From an uncultured Coriobacteriaceae bacterium (lineage in GTDB: Bacteria > Actinomycetota > Coriobacteriia > Coriobacteriales > UMGS124), in NCBI GenBank assembly GCA_900555105.1, contig USJP01000130.1, positions 1-5,600 on the forward strand: a DNA stretch of 5,600 nt, written 5' to 3'. The notes under the pieces are model-generated. The model saw only the letters and a list, made by a program, of their open reading frames with translations, was not told where the DNA came from and did no database searches. This document shows, one piece after another, positions 1-5,309 of this stretch (position 1 is the first letter of the stretch; the number at the start of each line of letters is the position of its first letter). The position numbers and the translations under genes were made by a program.

Positions 1-79
1 AGGCGGATGCTGCGGCGATGCCTGCAGTGGCCGTTGCAGCGCTGGTCAGGAAGGCGCGACGCGAAACGGTCTTGCTCAT
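1..79 (-). CDS. N-terminus of a Tat-exported, probably redox, protein (partial)
   Basis: Reading leftward from ATG at 79, the 26 visible residues begin MSKTVSRRAFLTSAA and continue with an Ala-rich stretch, then run off the window edge. SRRAFL matches the twin-arginine S/T-RR-x-F-L-K core, and the following alanine/threonine/glycine stretch is a typical weakly hydrophobic Tat h-region. The start is supported by AAAGGA (plus-strand 87-92) seven bases upstream. In Eggerthellaceae, Tat-exported proteins beside a divergent membrane LuxR gene are commonly FAD-dependent fumarate-reductase-like or molybdopterin oxidoreductases; that is inference here because no catalytic domain is visible. The gene is divergent from the LuxR gene, with 210 bp between the starts. 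Confidence 0.85.
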   Translation of the reverse strand, partial: MSKTVSRRAFLTSAATATAGIAAASA

Positions 80-119
80 GAGAACATCCTTTCTTCGGGA
101 CGGCTCGTTGCGGCAGTGC

Positions 120-138
120 GGCTGGCCCCTTGCCAGCC
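120..138 (-). other. Leader hairpin of the leftward Tat gene
   Basis: GGCTGGC (120-126) and GCCAGCC (132-138) form a perfect 7-bp stem around a CCCTT loop. It lies about 40 bases upstream of the Tat-gene start, so it would be in that gene's 5' leader if transcription begins near 153. No T-run follows on either strand, so it is not a standard terminator. It could stabilise the mRNA or do nothing. Confidence 0.4.
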
Positions 139-159
139 TTCTCCTGTCGCTTGGGCAAA

Positions 160-188
160 ACCTTAGGCATCGCGTGGTGTAAACTGAA
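160..188 (-). promoter_or_regulatory. Candidate promoter for the leftward Tat gene
   Basis: On the minus strand, TTCAGT (188-183) is followed after 17 bases by TAAGGT (165-160). The -10 fits the loose actinobacterial TANNNT form; the -35 is weak. The putative start of transcription would be near 153, giving a leader of about 75 nt that contains the 120-138 hairpin. The three 11-bp-phased repeats at 198-228 sit just upstream of this -35, the usual place for an activator. The evidence is only by-eye hexamer matching. Confidence 0.3.
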
Positions 189-197
189 TCAGACAAA

Positions 198-228
198 ACG
201 TTGAGATGGCGTTTAGAGAGCGTTTAGA
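198..228. repeat. Three direct repeats at 11-bp spacing, candidate regulator binding site
   Basis: GCGTTTAGA occurs exactly at 209-217 and 220-228, and a third copy ACGTTGAGA (7 of 9 identical) lies at 198-206. All three starts are exactly 11 bp apart, about one helical turn, so a protein would meet each copy on the same DNA face. The array lies in the divergent intergenic region, just upstream of the candidate leftward promoter and overlapping the candidate LuxR promoter. This suits activation of the Tat gene together with autoregulation of the LuxR gene. The protein that binds is not known; phased direct repeats are common for OmpR-type regulators, whereas LuxR-type sites are more often inverted repeats. 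Confidence 0.55.
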
Positions 229-230
229 CT
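201..230 (+). promoter_or_regulatory. Candidate promoter for the LuxR gene
   Basis: TTGAGA (201-206, five of six to TTGACA) is followed after 18 bases by TAGACT (225-230, four of six to TATAAT). It would give a leader of about 50 nt to the GTG at 290. The direct repeats overlap both hexamers, so a bound protein should block polymerase here. Because the repeats and hexamers coincide, part of this match could simply reflect the repeat sequence. Confidence 0.3.
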
Positions 231-289
231 GTCAAACTTCCAGCTCAGCAGCCTTGTCAAGAGTAGCTTTGTCATAGGGGGCGTATCGG

Positions 290-1975
290 GTGATCACGAG
301 GAACAAAACGACAATGGGTCGCATGGGTTGGGTCGACGTCGTTTCGGTGGCGGGTTTTGCCTGCCTGCTCGCGACGCTGCTCCTCTATTCGGCGGCGGCA
401 ATGCCCTTTCAACGTTTTATGAACCTGCCTGATTTCGTTGGCATTCTGGGATATGCCCTTCGCTCGGGGGTTCTTGCTGGCGTTGCAGGGGCGCTTGTGG
501 TGGGTCTGGGACTTGGCGGGGTTTTGAGCCATATGGTCGTGCGTGTGTTCTTTATGCTTGCGTTTGTGGTGGGCAACGCGTCTTTTTGCGCGATGGCCCT
601 GGGCGGCGCGTGGCCCGAGTGGACATTTTTGCCGGTGGGCATCTGCGTTGGTGCTGGATGCCTGGGGGAGCTGCTCGCTTGGGGGCGCATCCTGGCTCGC
701 TATAACCTGCGTCAGGCCACCGGTGTCGTCGCGGCTTCTGCTGTGCTCGCGGCGCTTGTGGGTTGGACCCAGCTTCATGTGGGTGAGGCAGCCGCCGTGG
801 CGCTGTTCGTGCTCTGTACGCTTGCCTGCGCGGCTCTGCCGTTTGTCTTTGCGCCGTTTGGCGATGCATGGGCGAAGTCGGGCGCACCTACCGTCGAGAC
901 AGGGGCGTATGGAAAAAAGGCGCGGGACAGGCATAACGACCAGGCCCAAGGGATGCATGGCGGCCAGACCGATGGCGTGCATGACGACCAGGCCCGGGAC
1001 GTGTATGACGACCAGGTCCAGAACGCCCTTGCCTCCAAACTCCCGACGTCTGAGCGGGTCCGTGGCGCATCTGCCGTTCCAGGTCGCCTGCGTAGTTTTC
1101 TAGAGATGACCTTCGTCCCCGGGGTGGGGCTTGCTCTATTCGCCATGCTCATGGCGGTGCGCGGGGAACTTTTCTTCGAGAATTACTCCGAGTACGTCGT
1201 CATCCAGGTGGTTGTTGCCCTGCTGCTGCTCGCCTGCATGTTGCTTCCGCCGTCTACCCCGCTTTTGAGGGCGGTGTATCGCGGTCTTATTCCCGTGCTT
1301 TCGGTTGCGATGCTTGTGTTCAACTACTTCAGCGAGTCGCTTTTGGGTGGGTCACCGTTTGAACTCACCTTTGTGCTCGTGCTGTACACGGTGGCGGCGC
1401 TTCTGACGCTGTCGACCTTGGTGGGCATGGCCCATGCCGCCGAATACCCCAGCGACCTCGTGGTATGCGTGGGCGTCGCGCTCTTTTGCCTTGTGACCGT
1501 CTTCACCCAGGTCGCGTGTGCCAACATCGGTGCCAATCCAGCCCAGGTGCGCACGCTTATCGTGGTGACGAGCGGCTTGTATGCCGCCGGGATGGTGGTA
1601 TACGCCCTGTGGCGTGGCCTGCGGGCCGACCATGAGGCGTTCGTGGGTGCGGGAGACCTCGGGTATGGTCGAGGCGCGGGCCCCGCCGCCTTCAGGACGG
1701 CGTCTACCTTGGAGGATGCCCCTGCCCCCGATGCGAGCGACGTCTTGCTCGGTGAGGCGAGTCTTGAAGCTCGCTGTGACGAGCTTGCCCGCACCTACGG
1801 CCTCACCGCTCGCGAGCGCGAGGTCCTGAGTTTTCTCGCTCATGGCCACAACGGCGTGTACATCGGCGAAGAGCTGGTCATTTCGCCCAACACGGTGCGC
1901 ACGCACATCCACAACATCTATCGCAAGCTCGACGTTACATCACGCGAAGATATCCTGCGCATCGTGCGCGAGTAG
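290..1975 (+). CDS. Twelve-TM membrane protein with C-terminal LuxR-type HTH (transcriptional regulator)
   Basis: This 561-residue protein has a membrane region of about twelve hydrophobic segments in two sets of six (roughly residues 15-190 and 273-446), an MFS-like layout. The sets are split by a hydrophilic loop at 191-268. After a second linker, residues 503-561 form a GerE/LuxR helix-turn-helix, with LTAREREVL at 505-513 and SPNTVRTHIHNIYRKL as the recognition part. No response-regulator receiver domain is present, so the membrane region is probably the sensor and the HTH acts at the inner membrane face. This architecture is highly expanded in Eggerthellaceae, usually beside the redox genes it controls; the divergent Tat gene is the obvious candidate target. 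Start choice is uncertain: GTG 290 has AGGGGG (276-281) eight bases upstream, while ATG 314 has GAGGA (298-302) eleven bases upstream and would remove eight residues. The ligand is unknown. Confidence 0.9.
   Translation: MITRNKTTMGRMGWVDVVSVAGFACLLATLLLYSAAAMPFQRFMNLPDFVGILGYALRSGVLAGVAGALVVGLGLGGVLSHMVVRVFFMLAFVVGNASFCAMALGGAWPEWTFLPVGICVGAGCLGELLAWGRILARYNLRQATGVVAASAVLAALVGWTQLHVGEAAAVALFVLCTLACAALPFVFAPFGDAWAKSGAPTVETGAYGKKARDRHNDQAQGMHGGQTDGVHDDQARDVYDDQVQNALASKLPTSERVRGASAVPGRLRSFLEMTFVPGVGLALFAMLMAVRGELFFENYSEYVVIQVVVALLLLACMLLPPSTPLLRAVYRGLIPVLSVAMLVFNYFSESLLGGSPFELTFVLVLYTVAALLTLSTLVGMAHAAEYPSDLVVCVGVALFCLVTVFTQVACANIGANPAQVRTLIVVTSGLYAAGMVVYALWRGLRADHEAFVGAGDLGYGRGAGPAAFRTASTLEDAPAPDASDVLLGEASLEARCDELARTYGLTAREREVLSFLAHGHNGVYIGEELVISPNTVRTHIHNIYRKLDVTSREDILRIVRE
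926..1021 (+). repeat. Four 24-bp tandem repeats coding an 8-residue repeat in the LuxR loop
   Basis: Four consecutive 24-bp units (926-949, 950-973, 974-997, 998-1021) encode DRHNDQAQ, GMHGGQTD, GVHDDQAR and DVYDDQVQ, residues 213-244 of the membrane LuxR protein. Every unit has His or Tyr at position 3 and Gln at position 6, and the DNA shares a CATnacgaccagg-like core. The array lies in the hydrophilic loop between the two six-helix halves. Being a multiple of three, gain or loss of a unit changes loop length without breaking the frame. No function is known. Confidence 0.8.
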
Positions 1976-1984
1976 GAATGACGC

Positions 1985-2022
1985 AAAGGGCGGCACCTCC
2001 GTTCTTGGAGATGCCGCCCTTT
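1985..2022 (+). terminator. Intrinsic terminator after the LuxR gene, possibly bidirectional
   Basis: Starting nine bases after the LuxR stop, AAAGGGCGGCA (1985-1995) pairs with TGCCGCCCTTT (2012-2022). After one C/A mismatch, CTCC pairs with GGAG around a GTTCTT loop. A run of four Ts (2020-2023) overlaps the descending arm, and the ascending arm starts with AAA, so a shorter T-run also exists on the minus strand. It is well placed to separate the converging LuxR and redox-operon transcripts. Confidence 0.8.
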
Positions 2023-2081
2023 TGAGGCGCTATCGCACTCATGTGTGGTGAAACCCATGCCATATAACTGGTAGTCAGACC

Positions 2082-2118
2082 ATGCACGCGTGGGACGGCG
2101 CTCTGCCCACGCGTGCAT
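2082..2118. repeat. Perfect 13-bp inverted repeat near the redox-operon 3' end
   Basis: ATGCACGCGTGGG (2082-2094) is the exact reverse complement of CCCACGCGTGCAT (2106-2118), with an 11-base spacer. It lies 53 bases beyond the stop of the leftward redox operon. There is no T-run on either strand, so it is not a canonical intrinsic terminator; a U-tract-less stop or mRNA 3'-end-protecting hairpin is plausible, as is a protein-binding palindrome. The rest of the 1976-2170 gap shows nothing else supportable. Confidence 0.65.
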
Positions 2119-2170
2119 CCCAGTAAAGACGGGGGGTCGGACCAGGCGCACGCGGTTCTATATGGCCGAG

Positions 2171-3193
2171 CTACTCCTCGACCTCGAACACGACGCTCGA
2201 AGCCAGGGGAGAGACGGTCCCGTCCTCCGTGACCGCGCGCACGTCGAGCTTGAAGATGCCGGCCTGCTCGGTGACGTAGTCGAAGCTCCAGTAGACCCAG
2301 CTGTCGGTGCTGGAGGACGTCGTGTCGAACGAGGTCCAGGTCTCGCCGTTGTCGAGCGAGAACTCCACGGCGACGACCTGGGTTCCGCAGTCGTCGGCGT
2401 AGCCCTCGAACGTCACCATGTCGCCGACCTTGAAGGTGTCCTGGATGGTGTTCATGACGCTCACCTTGGCGCGGTGGTTGGCGTCGGGGCCCTCGACCTC
2501 GGGAACCTCGTCGCTCACCGAGAGCTCGATGTCGGTGACCGCGCGGGTGAAGTACTTGGCGACCGTGTCGGGGATCCAGACCTGCAGGCGCTCGCCGTCG
2601 GTGAACGGCTGGCCGCCCACCTTGTACACCAGCATGGCGCCCTTCTCGAGGACGTAGGACAGGGGCATGGGCAGGCCGTAGCCCTCGTTGTCCTTGAAGG
2701 TGATGGTGTTGACGTCGGGGTTGATGTCGGCCATCGAGAGGATGTCGGCGACCTTGACGCCCTCGACCTGCACCATGGCGAGCGCGGGGCTCATGCCGCA
2801 GGTGCAGCGCATCTCCTGCATCTCGGATTCCATCTGCTCGATCTGGTCGAGTCCGACGGTGTAAACCTTCTGCACCTCTCCACCGATGTTGAGGTAGTAG
2901 CTCTCGCGCGACACCTGGTCGAAGGCGAAGCCCGGCTTGGCGCACGCCGTGGTAGTGGCGGTGCCGAAGAGGTTGAAGACGTCGTCGCCCGGGGTCAGGG
3001 CGTCCTGGCAGAACGAGAACTCGCCGGCAACGTTGGGAATCCTGTCGTACTCGATCGCCTCGCGCTCAATCACCTGTACGGAGGAGGCGTCGACGTCGGC
3101 CAGTGCGGCGAGCGGGGCTGCGACGCCCGTACCCGCGAGCGCGAGGCCCGCGCCCATCATGCCCAGAACTTTGAATCCAGCAGAGCGCTTCAT
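2171..3193 (-). CDS. Exported sulfite-oxidase-fold (molybdopterin-type) protein, second gene of the operon
   Basis: This 340-residue protein starts with a Sec-type signal (MKRSAGFKVLGMMGAG..., hydrophobic to about 30, likely cut after ALA at 30-32). Residues about 85-230 resemble the oxidoreductase molybdopterin-binding (SUOX) fold, and 245-340 form an Ig-like Mo-co dimerisation-type domain (FEGYAD at 262-267, EFSLDNGETWTSFD at 277-290, WVYW at 299-302). C130 in MRCTCGM aligns by eye with the Mo-ligand Cys of this fold; a second Cys follows at 132. The C-terminal half is clearly paralogous to that of the gene upstream, but there are no CXXCH heme sites. It is translationally coupled to the upstream gene (one base between stop and ATG), so the two are probably made together and act together outside the membrane. 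It lacks a twin-arginine motif, so whether it holds molybdopterin is open. Substrate unknown. Confidence 0.85.
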   Translation of the reverse strand: MKRSAGFKVLGMMGAGLALAGTGVAAPLAALADVDASSVQVIEREAIEYDRIPNVAGEFSFCQDALTPGDDVFNLFGTATTTACAKPGFAFDQVSRESYYLNIGGEVQKVYTVGLDQIEQMESEMQEMRCTCGMSPALAMVQVEGVKVADILSMADINPDVNTITFKDNEGYGLPMPLSYVLEKGAMLVYKVGGQPFTDGERLQVWIPDTVAKYFTRAVTDIELSVSDEVPEVEGPDANHRAKVSVMNTIQDTFKVGDMVTFEGYADDCGTQVVAVEFSLDNGETWTSFDTTSSSTDSWVYWSFDYVTEQAGIFKLDVRAVTEDGTVSPLASSVVFEVEE

Positions 3194-3194
3194 C

Positions 3195-4838
3195 TTAACC
3201 CTCCACGTTGCTCTTCGCGGTGACCATTACCTTCTGGGGCTCCTCGCTCACCAGGCCGCTCTCGGTGGTGCCGCGCACCATCAGCACGTAGCTGCCGTCG
3301 GACTCGGGCGTCCAGGTGAAGTGCCAGTAGACCCACTTCCTCGGGTCGGTCTGGCCCAGGTCGAAGGCGGTCCAGGTCTTGCCGTTGTCCATCGAGAACT
3401 CGAGCATGGTGACGGCCTCGTCAAAGGCGTCGGCGTAACCCTCGAACGTGTAGGGAACGCCGGTCTCGATGATCTTGCCCTCGGGGACCTTGAGGATCGA
3501 GGCGTTGGGCTTGTTCATGTAGGGGCCGGTGCCGTAGGTGTTGAAACCGTTCATCATCCAGCCCGACCAGTTCTTGTCCTCGTCGGTGAGGGTGTAACCC
3601 ACGCACTGCTTCACGTTGCCCTGGGCGTCGTTGGCCTCGGTCCAGTTCACGCAGGGGCTGCCGGCGCTGATGCTCAGCGGTTTGCCGCCGATCTCGTACA
3701 CCAGGTAGACGTCGTCGAACTTCCACTCGGGCACGCCGCGGTTGCTGTGGGACATCACGCCGTTGGTATGGAACTCGCGACGGTCGAACAGGACGCCCGT
3801 GATGTCCTTGCTCGGGCCGCCGGCGCGCTCGATGAGCCAGTTCAGCGGGATGCCGGTGATCTCGACGTTGGAGATGCCGCCGCCACCGGGCATGTTGTCG
3901 ACGCACACGATCTTTGAGGCCTTGGTCACGACGGCGCCGTCGTCCTCGGCCTCGGCGATGAGGTCGCCGAGCTTGGCGGTGTAAGGCTCGTTGACGAGGC
4001 CGTCCATGGTGATTTCCCAGTTGTAGACGGCTTCCTCATCAAACTCGGCGTCAAGGCCGTTCTTGCCCAGGATGTGGAACATGTGGTCGTAGTCGGTGTG
4101 GATCCAGTCGTAGGTGAACATGTCCTCGGGGGCAACCACGTTGTCCTGCTCGAACTCGAACTCGCCCTGGACATCGGAGACCTTGACGACGCCGTCGAGG
4201 TGGCTGTACTTGACCAGGTCCCACAGCTCGACGCCGTTGCCGTTCTCGGTCATGTTGTGGCAGCTCAGGCACCTGCCGCCCATGGCCTCGAACATGTCGC
4301 CGTTGCGCGTGCCGTAGTGGACGGCATGCAGCAGGGTGCCGAACTCGTAATCGTCGTCGTCGCTGTGGCACAGCATGCACTGGTCGACGGTGATCCAGGT
4401 GCCCAGGGCCTCGTTCTGGACGGTGAGGTGGGAGTATTCCATGTTTGCCAGCGTGTCGCCCAGGTCGACGTGGCAGGCGCCGCAGCCGCGATGGTCTGCG
4501 TCAAGATAGTAGTTGTTATACGAGATGCCGCCGCTATACGGGCGGTTCCAGTGATAGCACTGGTACTCGGTGGGCGTGCGCTGAACCTGGGTGCCGTCCT
4601 TCAGCGTGCGGATCTCGGGCGCATACTCAGCGTTGATCTCGTCCTGGCGGGCGTTGATCTGGGCCAGGCGATCGAGGCCCTCATTGTAGGCGTCCGTGGA
4701 CTCGATGCTGGAATACAGCACGTCGTCGGAGCCGCCGCCCATCTCGGTGTGGCCCACCTGGGATTCAGCAGCGATCGCGCCGCCGGCAGCGAGCAATGAT
4801 CCCGCGAGCAGCAGGGTCGCCAGATGCCTCTTTCGCAT
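3195..4838 (-). CDS. Exported triheme cytochrome c fused to a sulfite-oxidase-fold domain
   Basis: The first gene of the leftward operon encodes 547 residues. A Sec signal (MRKRHLATLLLAGSLLAAGG, cleavage near AIA-A at 21-24) precedes a region with three c-heme sites: CGACH (119-123), CMLCH (154-158) and CLSCH (190-194). H137, H171, H174 and H213 are candidate distal ligands. Residues about 240-455 look like the SUOX-fold molybdopterin-binding domain: IVCVDN at 310-315 supplies the likely Mo-ligand C312, followed by the G-I-P-L pattern at 329-332. Residues 458-545 are the Mo-co dimerisation-type Ig domain (FEGYAD 465-470, WVYW 502-505). AAGGGG (plus-strand 4845-4850) gives a good ribosome site six bases before ATG. 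The hemes should pass electrons between a membrane quinol or cytochrome partner and the catalytic domain or the 340-residue partner. Heme attachment outside the cell and no Tat motif conflict with the usual folded export of Moco enzymes. Confidence 0.87.
   Translation of the reverse strand: MRKRHLATLLLAGSLLAAGGAIAAESQVGHTEMGGGSDDVLYSSIESTDAYNEGLDRLAQINARQDEINAEYAPEIRTLKDGTQVQRTPTEYQCYHWNRPYSGGISYNNYYLDADHRGCGACHVDLGDTLANMEYSHLTVQNEALGTWITVDQCMLCHSDDDDYEFGTLLHAVHYGTRNGDMFEAMGGRCLSCHNMTENGNGVELWDLVKYSHLDGVVKVSDVQGEFEFEQDNVVAPEDMFTYDWIHTDYDHMFHILGKNGLDAEFDEEAVYNWEITMDGLVNEPYTAKLGDLIAEAEDDGAVVTKASKIVCVDNMPGGGGISNVEITGIPLNWLIERAGGPSKDITGVLFDRREFHTNGVMSHSNRGVPEWKFDDVYLVYEIGGKPLSISAGSPCVNWTEANDAQGNVKQCVGYTLTDEDKNWSGWMMNGFNTYGTGPYMNKPNASILKVPEGKIIETGVPYTFEGYADAFDEAVTMLEFSMDNGKTWTAFDLGQTDPRKWVYWHFTWTPESDGSYVLMVRGTTESGLVSEEPQKVMVTAKSNVEG
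3199..3204 (-). promoter_or_regulatory. Ribosome binding site inside the upstream gene's last codons
   Basis: GGAGGG on the minus strand lies five bases before ATG 3193 and also encodes the last Glu-Gly of the triheme protein (GTG GAG GGT TAA G ATG). Only one base separates the stop from the next start. This decides the start of the 340-residue gene and implies translational coupling, hence roughly matched synthesis of the two proteins. Confidence 0.8.
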
Positions 4839-4990
4839 GTCGTTCCCCTTTCATGTCCCCTTTTACTCCCCGTGCAAACGAATGCCTACGTGGGCGGAAT
4901 TTTGCTCACGCGGCAACATCAGAGCGCATACGACCTGGTCAGCCGCATGAAAGCCTGCATTCACGGGAAATTATTTATTGTTCGCAAATC

Positions 4991-5011
4991 ACCTTTGGGG
5001 CCCCTTCAGGT
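4991..5011. promoter_or_regulatory. GGGGCCCC-centred near-palindrome upstream of the redox operon
   Basis: The 21-bp element reads ACCT-TT-GGGGCCCC-TTC-AGGT, an imperfect palindrome with matching ends and a perfect 8-bp centre. It sits about 155 bases upstream of the triheme gene start. On the minus strand an AT-rich stretch (AATAAATAATTT, 4981-4970) follows closely, which could contain a -10 element, but no good -35 is seen. It could be an operator or chance in GC-rich DNA. Confidence 0.25.
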
Positions 5012-5045
5012 AATGAGAGCGTACTCTTTCGTAGGGGTGAATTCA

Positions 5046-5074
5046 ATAATCGGGCAAGGGGCACGGGGCTGCAA
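5046..5074 (-). promoter_or_regulatory. Weak candidate promoter for the redox operon
   Basis: On the minus strand, TTGCAG (5074-5069) is followed after 17 bases by GATTAT (5051-5046), four of six matches in each hexamer. It would give a leader of about 200 nt to the triheme gene and overlaps the left arm of the 5053-5164 inverted repeat. If that repeat works as a leader RNA on this strand, this promoter cannot be the one used. Confidence 0.22.
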
Positions 5075-5164
5075 TAACAAACTGGAATGACGAAAAGAGA
5101 TGGGCGCAACGTGTCATTGCGGCTGGGCTTGGTGGCAGAAAATAGCCCCGTAACTTGCCTTGCC
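5053..5164. other. Bipartite long-range inverted repeat, possible structured RNA
   Basis: Two complementary blocks pair in register: GGCAAGG (5053-5059) with CCTTGCC (5158-5164), and ACGGGGCT (5063-5070) with AGCCCCGT (5144-5151), separated by a 3 x 6 internal loop. The enclosed 73 bases contain local hairpins: CGCAA/TTGCG (5105-5109 with 5117-5121), or alternatively AATGAC/GTCATT (5086-5091 with 5113-5118). No convincing protein is coded here. The strand is undetermined: it could be a leader element of the redox operon on minus or a small RNA on plus. It matches no riboswitch class that I recognise. Confidence 0.4.
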
Positions 5165-5212
5165 GTCAGGAGATGCGTGCTCGACCTCTGTCATCCATGG
5201 CTGATTCTCAAA

Positions 5213-5246
5213 AAAGGCGGGTGCCCCATGTGGGACGCCCGCCTTT
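5213..5246 (-). terminator. Intrinsic terminator of the DUF1846 gene
   Basis: AAAGGCGGG (5213-5221) pairs with CCCGCCTTT (5238-5246). The stem extends through a G-T pair, a G-C pair, one C/A mismatch and CCC/GGG around an ATGT loop. On the minus strand the stem runs into a six-T tract (complement of 5210-5215). It lies 63 bases past the stop of the leftward DUF1846 gene, so that transcript should not normally read into the redox operon. Confidence 0.85.
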
Positions 5247-5309
5247 CGGTGAACCGTGTCTGCCTGACCTGCGCTTTGCGCGCGATTTGCCGGGCGCGTC
5301 CTCGCGTGC

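Noticed and set aside
272..982. Minus-strand open frame of 236 codons opposite the LuxR gene
   Set aside because: Basic low-complexity translation, typical of the reverse of a GC-rich hydrophobic coding region; it runs into the divergent promoter region and has no supporting motif.
2090..3223. Long plus-strand open frame antisense to the 340-residue gene
   Set aside because: It follows from third-position GC bias of the gene opposite. Its translation is low-complexity (His, Asp, Val, Gly, Leu rich) with no recognisable domain or ribosome site, while the minus strand shows signal peptide and domain motifs.
4074..4799. Plus-strand open frame of 241 codons opposite the triheme gene
   Set aside because: Val/Ala/Gly-rich antisense shadow; the minus strand carries three CXXCH motifs and a signal peptide in the same interval.
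4852..4854. Alternative ATG 16 bases upstream of the triheme start, after another AAAGGGGA
   Set aside because: It is out of frame with the signal peptide, its Shine-Dalgarno is only about two bases away, and the short frame it opens has no features.
5071..5143. Resemblance of ACGAAAAG...GGGCGCAACG to a c-di-GMP-I riboswitch
   Set aside because: The required P1b-like pairing cannot be drawn and the second half lacks the conserved tetraloop-receptor and GGTAGGTAGC-like segment.
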